This document shows, one piece after another, positions 9,867 through 18,532 of a stretch of DNA of 64,000 nucleotides (the first letter of the stretch is position 1; each line of letters starts with the position of its first letter). The notes beneath the pieces were generated by a model, which saw only the letters and a program-made list of their open reading frames with translations, made no database searches and was not told the origin of the DNA. The position numbers and the translations under genes are program-made. Origin of the DNA: Aeromicrobium erythreum (lineage in GTDB: Bacteria; Actinomycetota; Actinomycetes; Propionibacteriales; Nocardioidaceae); NCBI RefSeq assembly GCF_001509405.1, contig NZ_CP011502.1, positions 496,001 through 560,000 on the forward strand, written 5' to 3'.

Positions 9867-10291
9867 TGGCGACGACCCCGCCGAGCGGGTCCGGCGCCTG
9901 GCCGGTCGACGAGCCGCCACCGGACCGACAGCCGCCGACCGCCGCGCGGATCGTCGAGGTCGTGGTGGCCGGGGTGCTGTGGGTCGGCCTCGCGCTCGGC
10001 TCTCTGCTGGTCGGCGCGCTCGCGCCGCTGACCGCGATGGCGTCCGACGGGTGCGGCGGCTCGTCCGACGGCGGGGCGCTCATCTGCCGGCCGGAGGGCT
10101 CGCTCCTGTTCTTCGGCGGGCTGGGCCTGCTCTGGGTCCTGCTGCTCGTGGCGGTGCTGCTCAGCGCCTTCCGCATCGTGCGTGCCGCGACGTCCGGACG
10201 GCCCGTCTGGCCCTGGCCGTTCGTCGGTCTCGGCATCGCGCTGCTCGGCGTCGTCCTCATGGTCCTGGACCTGGCGGTCATCACCCGCTGA
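9866..10291 (+). CDS. Small three-helix membrane protein, function unknown
   Basis: This 141-residue protein has a proline-rich cytoplasmic N-terminus and three hydrophobic segments (about residues 30-55, 75-98 and 110-135). The loop after the first helix contains a cysteine pair region (SDGCGGSSDG...LICRPEG) that could form a disulphide outside. Its ATG overlaps the guaB3 stop (TGATG), so the two are co-translated. It is not EfeU: it is half the size and lacks REGLE-type motifs, despite sitting just before efeO. Confidence 0.65.
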   Translation: MATTPPSGSGAWPVDEPPPDRQPPTAARIVEVVVAGVLWVGLALGSLLVGALAPLTAMASDGCGGSSDGGALICRPEGSLLFFGGLGLLWVLLLVAVLLSAFRIVRAATSGRPVWPWPFVGLGIALLGVVLMVLDLAVITR

Positions 10292-10363
10292 CGCCGCTGC
10301 CAGCGGTTCGGGCCACATCACATCCGAAACCGTTGCCGCGGGGAACGGTCGGGGGTCTAGCAT

Positions 10364-10381
10364 GGTGAGGCTGTCCTCACC
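10364..10381 (+). promoter_or_regulatory. Perfect palindrome at the efeO start site, candidate DtxR/IdeR operator
   Basis: GGTGAGG-CTGT-CCTCACC is a perfect 7-base inverted repeat. It lies immediately after a TAGCAT hexamer (10358-10363) that looks like a -10 box and 27 bases before the efeO ATG. It matches 12 of 19 iron-box positions, including AGGCT. Position over the start site fits repression. A second inverted pair, ACCGTT (10329-10334) and AACGGT (10344-10349), lies just upstream. Confidence 0.5.
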
Positions 10382-10407
10382 TGGACGCCCGCACCGAAGG
10401 AACCACC

Positions 10408-11541
10408 ATGCGCCGCACCCTCATCGCCACCGGCCTCGCCGCCACGTCGCTCGTCCTCCTGGCCGCCTGTGCCGAGAAGCCGTCGGAGGCCGACGGCACC
10501 GTCTCCGTGAAGGCTGCCGACTCCTCCTGCAAGGTCTCGGCGACGCAGCTCAAGGCCGGCCCCACCACGTTCGCCGTGACCAACGCGGGCTCCAAGGTCA
10601 CCGAGTTCTACGTGTACGCCGAGGGCGACCGGATCATGGGCGAGGTCGAGAACATCGGCCCGGGCCTGTCGCGCGACCTCGTCGTCGACCTGCCGAAGGG
10701 CGACTACCAGGGCGCGTGCAAGCCGGGCATGGTCGGCGACGGCATCCGCCAGGACCTCAGCGTGTCCGGCAAGGCCGCCAAGGAGCTCTCGGACTCCGCC
10801 GAGCTCAAGGCCGCCGCCGCCAGCTACCAGCGCTACGTGGAGAGCCAGACCGGGGCGCTCATCGACAAGACCACCGAGTTCGTCGACGCGGTCAAGGCCG
10901 GCAAGGTCGACGAGGCGAAGGCGCTCTTCCCGCGGGCGCGCACCTACTGGGAGCGCATCGAGCCGGTCGCGGAGATCTTCGGCGACCTCGACCCGATCAC
11001 CGACGGCCGCGAGCCCGACGCCAAGGCGGAGGGGCGCGACTTCACGGGCTGGCACCGCATCGAGAAGCAGCTCTGGGTCGCCGGCAACACCGACGGCATG
11101 GACCCCTACGCCGACCAGCTGCTCGCCAACGTGACGAAGGTCGTCCAGGAGAGCAAGGACAAGCCCCTCACGGCGCTCCAGCTCGCCCAGGGCTCGAAGG
11201 GCCTGCTCGACGAGGTCGCCACCGGCAAGATCACGGGCGAGGAGGACGAGTTCAGCCACACCGACCTCTGGGACTTCAAGGCCAACATCGAGGGCTCGCA
11301 GGCCGCGATCGCCGCCCTGCGTCCGGTGCTCGAGGAGGCAGACCCCGACCTCGTGACGCTGATCGACCAGCGGTTCAAGGCCCTCGACACCGAGCTCGAC
11401 CAGTACCAGGACGCCGACACCGGCGAGTGGGCCGGCTACGACACGCTCAGCAAGGAGCAGGTCAAGCGGCTCTCGGACTCCGTGGCAGCGCTCAGCGAGC
11501 CCATCAGCAAGGTGGCGGCCGTGGTCGCGGCCTCGGCGTGA
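10408..11541 (+). CDS. efeO: Iron uptake system lipoprotein EfeO (cupredoxin + M75 domains)
   Basis: This 377-residue protein has a lipobox LAAC (Cys21). Residues about 25-115 form the cupredoxin-like domain, and residues 130-375 the M75 (imelysin-like) domain with the HxxE metal motif H216-R-I-E219. EfeO binds extracytoplasmic iron and works with the EfeB peroxidase and the EfeU permease in ferrous/ferric iron uptake. An SD-like GAAGGAA lies just before the ATG. The gene overlaps efeB by four bases (GTGA). No efeU is found on either side, which is unusual for this operon. Confidence 0.92.
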   Translation: MRRTLIATGLAATSLVLLAACAEKPSEADGTVSVKAADSSCKVSATQLKAGPTTFAVTNAGSKVTEFYVYAEGDRIMGEVENIGPGLSRDLVVDLPKGDYQGACKPGMVGDGIRQDLSVSGKAAKELSDSAELKAAAASYQRYVESQTGALIDKTTEFVDAVKAGKVDEAKALFPRARTYWERIEPVAEIFGDLDPITDGREPDAKAEGRDFTGWHRIEKQLWVAGNTDGMDPYADQLLANVTKVVQESKDKPLTALQLAQGSKGLLDEVATGKITGEEDEFSHTDLWDFKANIEGSQAAIAALRPVLEEADPDLVTLIDQRFKALDTELDQYQDADTGEWAGYDTLSKEQVKRLSDSVAALSEPISKVAAVVAASA

Positions 11542-12803
11542 GCGAGCGCTCCCCGCTCTCGCGCCGCGCCCTGCTCGGCGCGGCCGGCGCCGGTGCGGTG
11601 GCCGCGAGCGTCGCCGGTGGCTACGCCGTCGGCGCGACGCGCGACGAACCCGTCCGCCCCGACCCCGAGGCGGTCCCGGTCGCCTTCGAGGGTCGGCACC
11701 AGGCGGGCATCCTGACCCCGGCGCAGGACCGGCTGCACTTCGTCGTCCTCGACGTGACCACCGAGAGCCGTGACGAGCTCGTCGGCCTCCTGAAGGAGTG
11801 GACGCAGGCGGCGCGCAAGCTCACGCAGGGCAACGAGGTGGGCGTCTACGGTGCCGTCGCGGGCGCCCCGGAGGCGCCACCGGAGGACACCGGCGAGGCC
11901 CTCGGCCTGCCCGCGTCGGGCCTGACGCTGACCATCGGCTTCGGGCCGAGCCTGTTCGAGCGCGACGGTCGCGCTCGGTTCGGCCTCGGCGACGCGCGGC
12001 CCGCCGACCTCGTCGACCTGCCGCTGTTCTCCGGCGACCGCCTCGAGCCGTCGCTGACGGGCGGCGACGTCGCGATCCAGGCCTGCGCGAACGACCCCCA
12101 GGTGGCCGTCCACGCCATCCGCAACCTCGTCCGCATCGCCTTCGGGCGTGCATCGGTGCGCTACTCCCAGCTCGGCTTCGGTCGCACGTCGTCGACGTCG
12201 GCGTCCCAGGCCACGGCGCGCAACCTGTTCGGCTTCAAGGACGGCACGGCGAACGTGAAGTCCGAGGACCGCGACGTCGACGACGTGGTGTGGGTCCAGC
12301 AGGGCGACGGTCCCGACTGGATGGTCGGCGGCTCCTACCTGGTGGCGCGACGCATCGACATGCGCATCGAGACGTGGGACCGTGAGCCGCTCGCCGGGCA
12401 GGAGGCGATCATCGGCCGGGCCAAGGGCTCGGGCGGTCCGCTGTCCGGCGGTGACGAGCACGCCACCATCGACCTGGGCAAGCGCGGGTCGGACGGCCAG
12501 CCCCTCATCCCCGTCACCTCCCACGTCGCCAAGGCGCACCCCGACAACAACGGCGGCGCCCGGATCCTGCGACGCGGCTACAACTTCGTCAACGGCACGG
12601 ACGGCCTCGGACAGCTGGCGGCCGGGCTTTTCTTCATCAGCTACCAGCGCTCGCCCGAGCAGTTCGTGCGGATCCAGCGCAACCTCGCCGGGCCGACCAA
12701 CGACGCCCTCAACGAGTACCTCGTGCACCGCAGCTCCGGGTTGTTCGCCTGCCCGCCCGGCGTCGGGCCGCGCGGCTTCTGGGGCGAGACGCTGCTCGGC
12801 TGA
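11538..12803 (+). CDS. efeB: EfeB deferrochelatase, Tat-exported DyP-type haem peroxidase
   Basis: This 421-residue protein starts at a GTG overlapping the efeO stop. A twin-arginine signal (S8-R-R-A-L-L-G) is followed by a hydrophobic helix, as expected for cofactor-loaded export by Tat. The DyP signature GxxDG occurs as GFKDG, and the proximal haem histidine is in SHVAKAHP. EfeB oxidises Fe(II) and can extract iron from haem for EfeO. The frame extends far upstream but the Tat motif fixes the start. Confidence 0.92.
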   Translation: MSERSPLSRRALLGAAGAGAVAASVAGGYAVGATRDEPVRPDPEAVPVAFEGRHQAGILTPAQDRLHFVVLDVTTESRDELVGLLKEWTQAARKLTQGNEVGVYGAVAGAPEAPPEDTGEALGLPASGLTLTIGFGPSLFERDGRARFGLGDARPADLVDLPLFSGDRLEPSLTGGDVAIQACANDPQVAVHAIRNLVRIAFGRASVRYSQLGFGRTSSTSASQATARNLFGFKDGTANVKSEDRDVDDVVWVQQGDGPDWMVGGSYLVARRIDMRIETWDREPLAGQEAIIGRAKGSGGPLSGGDEHATIDLGKRGSDGQPLIPVTSHVAKAHPDNNGGARILRRGYNFVNGTDGLGQLAAGLFFISYQRSPEQFVRIQRNLAGPTNDALNEYLVHRSSGLFACPPGVGPRGFWGETLLG

Positions 12804-12868
12804 CCGCGTCGCGTCGACGTCCGTCCGACGGACCGGCCGGATGTGACACAAGCCCTGTCGCATTCGAC

Positions 12869-12881
12869 ATACCGGCGGTAT
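12869..12881 (+). promoter_or_regulatory. Palindrome overlapping the -10 of the aldehyde dehydrogenase gene
   Basis: ATACCG-G-CGGTAT is a 6-base inverted repeat around one base. Its last three bases are the start of TATCCT (12879-12884), which is 7 bases before the ATG at 12892. A protein bound here would block the promoter. The cognate regulator is not identifiable from this window. Confidence 0.4.
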
Positions 12882-12891
12882 CCTGGAGAGC

Positions 12892-14442
12892 ATGTCACTC
12901 GCCGACGTGGTCCCCGCCTCCCGTGTCCAGAGCCTGACGGCGCTGATCCGCAGCACCAGCGGCGAGACCCGCACGACCACCACCCCGCTCACGGGCGAGC
13001 CCGTCGCGCAGATCCCCGTGTCGTCGATCGACGACGTCGAGGCTGCGTTCGACGCCGCCCGCGCCGCGCAGCAGCGCTGGGCGCAGACCCCGCTGGAGGC
13101 GCGCTCCGCGGCCCTGCTGCGTCTGCACGACCTCGTGCTGGCGCACCAGGACGAGCTGCTCGACCTCATCCAGCTCGAGTCGGGCAAGGCGCGCGCCCAC
13201 GCCTTCGACGAGGTCGCCCACCTGGCGCTGACCGCCCGGTTCTACGCGCGTCGTCTGAAGAGCCAGCTCAGCCCCACGCGACGCAACGGCGCCCTGCCGG
13301 GGCTCACGCGGGTCGAGGTGAACCAGGTGCCCAAGGGCGTCGTCGGCATCATCAGCCCCTGGAACTACCCGCTGACCATGGCCATCTCCGACGGGCTGCC
13401 CGCCGTCGCCGCCGGCAACGCCGTGGTGCACAAGCCCGACAGCCAGAGCCCGCTCATCGCGCTCGCCGGCGTCGAGCTGCTGCGTCGCGCCGGCATCCCC
13501 ACCGACGTGTGGCAGGTCGTCAGCGGTGCGGGCTCGGTCGTCGGCTCGGCGATCATCGAGCGCGCCGACTACATCTGCTTCACCGGCTCGACGGCGACCG
13601 GCACCCTGGTCGCCAAGCAGGCGGCCGAGCGGCTCGTCAGCTGCTCCCTCGAGCTCGGCGGCAAGAACCCGATGATCGTGCTGCCCGGCGCCGACGTCGA
13701 GCGGGCCGCGGCCGGTGCGGTCACCGCCTGCTTCTCCTCCGCCGGCCAGCTCTGCGTGTCGATCGAGCGCGTCTACGTGCCCGAGGCGCTGTACGACGGC
13801 TTCCGCGACGCCTTCGTGCGTCGGGTGCAGGCCCTCAGCCTCGGCGCGTCCCTCGACTGGGACGCCGACATGGGCTCGCTCATCTCCCAGAGCCAGGTCG
13901 AGACCGTCGCCAAGCACGTCGACGACGCGGTCGCGAACGGCGCCACCGTGCTCACGGGCGGTCGGGCCCGACCCGACCTCGGTCCGTACTTCTTCGAGCC
14001 GACGGTGCTCGAGGGGGTCACCGAGGCCGCCGCGTGCTTCGCTGAGGAGACGTTCGGTCCGCTCGTCTCGCTCTACCAGTACCGCACGGTCGACGAGGCC
14101 GTCGCGCTCGCCAACGCCGGCGAGTACGGCCTCAACGCCAGCATCTTCGGCCCGGTCCGCGAGGCCCGTCGCATCGCCCCCGCCATCAAGGCCGGCACCG
14201 TGAACGTCAACGAGGGCTTCGCCGCGACGTTCGGCAGCATCGACGCCCCCATGGGCGGCATGCGCACGTCGGGCGTCGGCCGTCGCCAGGGCGCCGAGGG
14301 CATCCTGCGCTACACCGAGCCGCAGGCCGTCGCGGTCCAGCGGGCCGTGCCGATGGGCGGACCGGCGTTCGTCCCCGCGCGGCGCTACGCGCAGGCCCTC
14401 ACCCTCGGGCTGAAGGTGCTGCGTCGCACCCCGCGCGCCTGA
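12892..14442 (+). CDS. gabD2: NADP-dependent succinate-semialdehyde dehydrogenase-type aldehyde dehydrogenase
   Basis: This 516-residue aldehyde dehydrogenase has NADP-binding PWNYPL, the glutamate-containing LELGGKNP block and catalytic Cys288 in SAGQLCVS. Overall sequence and its place near guaB/guaA match the actinobacterial GabD2-like group that oxidises succinic semialdehyde to succinate. Substrate cannot be proven from sequence. The ATG is 7 bases after a TATCCT hexamer, with a palindrome across it. It precedes a GMC oxidoreductase by 81 bases on the same strand, a pairing that suggests an alcohol-to-aldehyde-to-acid route. Confidence 0.87.
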   Translation: MSLADVVPASRVQSLTALIRSTSGETRTTTTPLTGEPVAQIPVSSIDDVEAAFDAARAAQQRWAQTPLEARSAALLRLHDLVLAHQDELLDLIQLESGKARAHAFDEVAHLALTARFYARRLKSQLSPTRRNGALPGLTRVEVNQVPKGVVGIISPWNYPLTMAISDGLPAVAAGNAVVHKPDSQSPLIALAGVELLRRAGIPTDVWQVVSGAGSVVGSAIIERADYICFTGSTATGTLVAKQAAERLVSCSLELGGKNPMIVLPGADVERAAAGAVTACFSSAGQLCVSIERVYVPEALYDGFRDAFVRRVQALSLGASLDWDADMGSLISQSQVETVAKHVDDAVANGATVLTGGRARPDLGPYFFEPTVLEGVTEAAACFAEETFGPLVSLYQYRTVDEAVALANAGEYGLNASIFGPVREARRIAPAIKAGTVNVNEGFAATFGSIDAPMGGMRTSGVGRRQGAEGILRYTEPQAVAVQRAVPMGGPAFVPARRYAQALTLGLKVLRRTPRA

Positions 14443-14523
14443 GGCCACCGCACCTGGACGCCCCGCGCGTCCTCCCGCAGCACACGGCACCACCACCCCG
14501 CAGCAGCACCACGAGAGGTTCCC

Positions 14524-16215
14524 ATGGGTTTCGACCACGACGTCATCGTCATCGGCTCCGGATTCGGCGGCAGCGTGTCCGCCCTGCGGCTGACCGAGAA
14601 GGGCTACAAGGTCGCCGTCCTGGAGGCAGGCAAGCGCTTCCGCGACGAGGACTTCGCCAAGACGTCGTGGCGGCTGCGCAAGTTCCTGTGGTTGCCGCAG
14701 CTGGGCTGCTACGGCATCCAGCGCATCGACAAGCTCAAGGACGTGCTCATCCTCTCCGGGGCGGGCGTCGGGGGCGGGTCCTTGGTGTACGCCAACACCC
14801 TGTACGAGCCGCTCGACCCGTTCTACAAGGATCCCGCCTGGGGCCACATCGCCGACTGGAAGAGCGAGCTGGCGCCGTACTACGACCAGGCCAAGCGCAT
14901 GCTGGGCGTCGCGACCTACCCGTTCGAGACCCCGGCCGACCGGGTGATCAAGAAGGTCGCGCAGGACATGGGTGTCGAGGGCACGTTCCACCACACGCCC
15001 GTCGGCGTCCTCTTCGGTGACGAGCCGGGCCAGAAGATCGCCGACCCCTACTTCGGCGGCGCCGGCCCCGACCGCAACGCCTGCACCAACTGCGGCGAGT
15101 GCATGACCGGCTGCCGACACAACGCGAAGAACACGCTCGTCAAGAACTACCTCTACCTCGCCGAGCAGAACGGGGCCGAGATCCACCCGATGACGACGGC
15201 GGTGTCGGTGACACCGCTGCCGGGCGGCGGCTACGCGGTCGAGACGCGACGTACCAACAAGCGCTTCCGCAAGCACCGCGTGATGACCGCCGAGCAGGTG
15301 ATCTTCTCGGCCAGCACGATGGGCACGCAGAAGCTGCTGCACCGCATGAAGGACCAGGGTGTCCTGCCGAACGTCTCGGACCGGCTCGGTCTGCTGACGC
15401 GCACGAACTCCGAGGCCCTGCTCGGCTCCATCGCCGACGGCAAGGACGTCGACTACTCCGAGGGCGTGGCCATCACGTCGTCGTTCCACCCCGATGAGTT
15501 CACGCACATCGAGCCGTGCCGCTACGGGCGGGGCTCCAACGCGATGTCGCTGATGCAGACCGTCCTCACCGACGGAAGCCTGCCGACGGCGCGCTGGAAG
15601 ACGTGGCTCAAGGAGATGTGGCGGCAGAAGCGCAACATGTTCAAGCTCTACGACCTGCGGCACTGGTCGGAGCGCACGGTCATCGCGCTGGTCATGCAGA
15701 CCCACGACAACTCGATCACGACGTTCACGAAGCGCAACGTGCTCGGCAGGAAGGTGCTGACGTCGCGTCAGGGCCACGGTGCGCCGAACCCGGCGTTCAT
15801 CGAGCCGGGTCACGTGGCCGTGCAGCGGATGGCCGAGCACATGGGCGGCACCCCGGGCGGCACGATCGGCGAGCCCTTCAACGTGCCGCTCACGGCGCAC
15901 TTCATGGGTGGCGCGTGCATCGGCGACTCGCCGGAGACCGGCGTGATCGACCCCTACCACCGTCTCTACGGGCACGAGGGGCTGCACGTGATCGACGGCT
16001 CGTCGATCAGCGCCAACCTCGGCGTCAACCCCTCGCTGACCATCACGGCCCAGGCCGAGCGCGCGATGGCCTACTGGCCGAACCGCGGCGAGGCGGACCC
16101 ACGGCCCGCGGTGGGGGAGGGCTTCCGCTCGCTCGAGCCGATCGCCCCGAAGAACCCCGTGGTCCCCGAGGACGCCCCCGCGGCCCTGCGCCTGCCCATC
16201 GTCGGCGTCAGCTGA
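14524..16215 (+). CDS. GMC family oxidoreductase, cholesterol-oxidase (ChoD)-like flavoprotein
   Basis: This 563-residue protein begins with the FAD-binding Rossmann motif GSGFGGS at residues 11-17. It has a cysteine-rich insert, CTNCGECMTGC followed by AKNTL, shared by ChoD-like actinobacterial oxidoreductases. The C-terminal catalytic region with HFMGGACIGD and GVNPSLTITA is typical of GMC enzymes. Such proteins oxidise sterol or other alcohol groups. Substrate is unknown, and true cholesterol oxidase activity is doubtful for many members. A strong SD (GAGAGG) precedes the ATG. A long palindrome starts 13 bases after the stop. Confidence 0.87.
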   Translation: MGFDHDVIVIGSGFGGSVSALRLTEKGYKVAVLEAGKRFRDEDFAKTSWRLRKFLWLPQLGCYGIQRIDKLKDVLILSGAGVGGGSLVYANTLYEPLDPFYKDPAWGHIADWKSELAPYYDQAKRMLGVATYPFETPADRVIKKVAQDMGVEGTFHHTPVGVLFGDEPGQKIADPYFGGAGPDRNACTNCGECMTGCRHNAKNTLVKNYLYLAEQNGAEIHPMTTAVSVTPLPGGGYAVETRRTNKRFRKHRVMTAEQVIFSASTMGTQKLLHRMKDQGVLPNVSDRLGLLTRTNSEALLGSIADGKDVDYSEGVAITSSFHPDEFTHIEPCRYGRGSNAMSLMQTVLTDGSLPTARWKTWLKEMWRQKRNMFKLYDLRHWSERTVIALVMQTHDNSITTFTKRNVLGRKVLTSRQGHGAPNPAFIEPGHVAVQRMAEHMGGTPGGTIGEPFNVPLTAHFMGGACIGDSPETGVIDPYHRLYGHEGLHVIDGSSISANLGVNPSLTITAQAERAMAYWPNRGEADPRPAVGEGFRSLEPIAPKNPVVPEDAPAALRLPIVGVS

Positions 16216-16227
16216 CCTCCGCCTGGC

Positions 16228-16263
16228 GCTGCTGATTCCCATCACGTGATGGGAATCAGCAGC
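16228..16263 (+). repeat. 36-base perfect palindrome with GATTCCCA-N8-TGGGAATC core, likely bidirectional terminator
   Basis: Bases 16228-16245 are exactly complementary in reverse to 16246-16263, with CACGTG at the centre and no loop. It lies 13 bases after the GMC stop and between convergent genes, so it could end transcription from both sides. The core is shared with three other elements in this window. Confidence 0.75.
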
Positions 16264-16280
16264 TCACCACGGTTCTTCGT

Positions 16281-16312
16281 CGCTCCCCGGCGGATGCATC
16301 CGCAGGGGAGCG
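16281..16312 (+). repeat. Nested hairpin between two dyad elements
   Basis: CGCTCCCC (16281-16288) pairs with GGGGAGCG (16305-16312). Inside lies a 12-base palindrome CGGATGCATCCG (16291-16302). It sits between the two GATTCCCA-type elements and adds to a dense block of dyad symmetry at this convergent gene junction. Confidence 0.6.
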
Positions 16313-16315
16313 AGG

Positions 16316-16339
16316 GATTCCCATGACCTGATGGGAATC
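16316..16339 (+). repeat. Second GATTCCCA-N8-TGGGAATC dyad, overlapping the cyclase stop codon
   Basis: GATTCCCAT (16316-16324) and ATGGGAATC (16331-16339) form a 9-base stem around a 6-base loop. The right arm overlaps the stop codon of the minus-strand cyclase gene (16338-16340). It probably terminates or protects that transcript. Confidence 0.65.
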
Positions 16340-17927
16340 AGTCGATGGGCGAGGACTCAGGCCGGGGACCGTCGGCCCGCCGCGGGACGGCGGTCTCGGT
16401 CTCCTCGGACCGGCCGCGGAGCACGGTGCTGCCCTCGCGACGCCAGTGGGCGGCCTCGTCAGCATCGGCGGAGGTGACCGCCTGGAGGTCTGCCAGCACG
16501 CCGCCGTCGACGTCCTTGGCCAGCTCGGTCAGGCGGGAGGCGGCGTTGACGGCGTCGCCGATCACGGTGAACTCGTAGCGGGTCTCGTCGCCGACGTAGC
16601 CCGCGACCGCGCGCCCCGTGGCGACGCCGATGCCCGCCCGCACCCCGACCAGCTCCGACTCCAGCCGTTCGCCGATGCGCCGGGCGGCGGCCAGCGCCTG
16701 ACCCGCGTGGTCGTCGAGGTGGCGCGGCGCGCCGAAGACGGCGAGCACCGCGTCGCCCATGAACTTGTTGACCAGACCCCCGTGCGCGTCGACCTCGGCG
16801 ATGATCACGCCGAAGTAGGCGTTCAGCATGGCCACGACCTCGTCCGGCTCGCGCTCCTCGGCGTACGACGTGGACCCCACGAGGTCGGTGAACAGCACCG
16901 ACACCTCGCGCGTCTCACCGCCCAGCCGCACGTCGTCCAGCGCCGCCTCGGCGACGTCGCGCCCGACGTGGCGGCCGAACGCGTCGCGCAGCCGCTCCCG
17001 CTCCAGCAGGCCCGTCGACATCTGGTTGAACCCCGACTGCAGCATGCCCAGCTCCGAGCCGTCGAACACCTCGATCGTGGTGCCGAACTCGCCGCGCTCG
17101 ACCCGACGCATCGCCTCGGTGACGCCGGTCATCGGCTGGACGACGGCACGGGAGGTGAGCCACATGACGAAGAAGCCGAAGAACAGCACGACCGTGCCGA
17201 TGATGAGCGTGACGACGGCCAGCTCGCTGAGGGTGAGCTGGTCGGTGGAGAGCGCGAGGATGCCCACCACGACGAGGCCCACGACGGGTGCGCCGGTGCC
17301 GAGCCACCAGAACATCAGCACACGGGTCGCGGCACCCAGCCCGCGCGGACGCTTCATGACGGCGCCTCGGAGGGCGCGCGCGGCGATCGGTCGCATCGCG
17401 AACTCGGCGAGCAGGTAGGCGATGGTCGTCACCACGATCGACGCGATACCGACGGTGAGGCCGGTCGAGAGCGCGCGTTCGGGCTGCACGGCGACCGACA
17501 GGAGCGTGAAGAGCACCGTGGCCAGCACCCACAGGGCCGCCTGCATGACGGTCAGCGACCGTGCGGCGCGCAGGGCGCGGCGTCGCTCGCGCGACGTCGG
17601 CTCGCGGTCCTCCAGCGCCCACCGCTGGGCGCGGACCGTGCGGCGCGTGCCCCACGTCGCGCCCACGAGCACGGCGAGCCCGACGTAGATCGGCACGGCC
17701 ACCGCGAGGGCCACGCCCATGTCGCGCGTCGGGCGGGGGCTCGGGACCACGAACACCGACAGCGCGACGACGATGCCGGCGCCGATGACGTTCGTGCTGA
17801 CGAGGAAGAGGGTGAGCAGCAGCTGGATGCGCACCCGCAGCCGGCTGGTGTCCTGCTCGGCCGATCCGAGCAGCACCGAGCCGAACGCGCGGCGGGACCG
17901 GGCCGTACGCGCGTCACGAGAGGCCAC
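16338..17927 (-). CDS. Membrane-bound class III adenylate/guanylate cyclase with HAMP domain
   Basis: This 529-residue protein has six hydrophobic helices (first about residue 30, last ending near 255), a HAMP-like linker (RAVVQPMTGVTEAMRRVERGE) and a C-terminal cyclase domain. Both metal aspartates are visible (FTDLVGST and KFMGDAVLAVF), as is the NAASRL motif with transition-state Asn and Arg, so it should be active. This layout matches mycobacterial Rv1318c/Rv3645-type cyclases. GTG 17927 with GGAAGG upstream was chosen over the longer frame to 18074. It is divergent from a cyclic-nucleotide-binding protein. Confidence 0.88.
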   Translation of the reverse strand: MASRDARTARSRRAFGSVLLGSAEQDTSRLRVRIQLLLTLFLVSTNVIGAGIVVALSVFVVPSPRPTRDMGVALAVAVPIYVGLAVLVGATWGTRRTVRAQRWALEDREPTSRERRRALRAARSLTVMQAALWVLATVLFTLLSVAVQPERALSTGLTVGIASIVVTTIAYLLAEFAMRPIAARALRGAVMKRPRGLGAATRVLMFWWLGTGAPVVGLVVVGILALSTDQLTLSELAVVTLIIGTVVLFFGFFVMWLTSRAVVQPMTGVTEAMRRVERGEFGTTIEVFDGSELGMLQSGFNQMSTGLLERERLRDAFGRHVGRDVAEAALDDVRLGGETREVSVLFTDLVGSTSYAEEREPDEVVAMLNAYFGVIIAEVDAHGGLVNKFMGDAVLAVFGAPRHLDDHAGQALAAARRIGERLESELVGVRAGIGVATGRAVAGYVGDETRYEFTVIGDAVNAASRLTELAKDVDGGVLADLQAVTSADADEAAHWRREGSTVLRGRSEETETAVPRRADGPRPESSPID

Positions 17928-18067
17928 GTCATTGCCTTCCAGGGCTGGCGGAGGGGACGTCGGGCAGCGTACCGTCAGCATGCTGCGGGCGTGTCCTCCT
18001 TCGCTCCAGGTCGTTGGACCGGCTGCGGCGCCCTCCCACCCCCGCGCCGTTCGACCGAGAGGAAGCC

Positions 18068-18466
18068 ATGGCACGCAAGGCAGACCGCGAGACCATCGAC
18101 GCGCTGACCCGCGTCACCGACTTCGACGCCAAGACCATCGAGAAGCTCGCCGGTGTCGGTCGTCCCGTGAACATCCCCGAGCGCTGGGCCGTGATGATCG
18201 AGAACACTCCCGCGGACAAGGCGTACATCATCCTCGAGGGCACGGTGGAGATCCGTCGCCACCAGGAGTCCATCGCCGAGCTGGGTGCCGGCGACGTCAT
18301 CGGCGAGATGGCGCTCGTCAACGGCAAGCTGCGCAACGCGACCGTCGTGGCGAAGACGCCGGTCAAGGCGCTGCACCTCACCGACTCCGACGTCGCCGAG
18401 CTGCTCGAGCACGACCCGAACTTCGCCGAGAAGCTGCAGAAGAAGGCCACCGAGCGGCTCGACTGA
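18068..18466 (+). CDS. Stand-alone cyclic nucleotide-binding domain protein
   Basis: This 132-residue protein consists almost only of a Crp-like cNMP-binding barrel. The phosphate-binding cassette reads GEMALVNGKLRNAT, with the conserved Glu, Arg and Ala-Thr present. There is no HTH or other effector domain, so it cannot act as a Crp-type DNA-binding protein by itself. An SD (GAGAGGAAG) precedes the ATG. It is placed between two class III cyclase genes, divergent from one and convergent with the other. It may act as a cNMP sensor subunit or buffer. Confidence 0.85.
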   Translation: MARKADRETIDALTRVTDFDAKTIEKLAGVGRPVNIPERWAVMIENTPADKAYIILEGTVEIRRHQESIAELGAGDVIGEMALVNGKLRNATVVAKTPVKALHLTDSDVAELLEHDPNFAEKLQKKATERLD

Positions 18467-18532
18467 CCGTCCTGCTCGTGGCTGCCCGGCCCGGCCCCTC
18501 CCCGGAGGCGCCGGGCCGTCGCACGTCCGGGC

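Noticed and set aside
9866..10291. EfeU permease
   Set aside because: The protein has 141 residues and three helices and lacks the REGLE-type iron motifs; EfeU has about 280 residues.
12895..16245. 1116-codon minus-strand open frame opposite the aldehyde dehydrogenase and GMC genes
   Set aside because: It has no recognisable domain and typical shadow composition; both plus-strand genes carry full family motifs.
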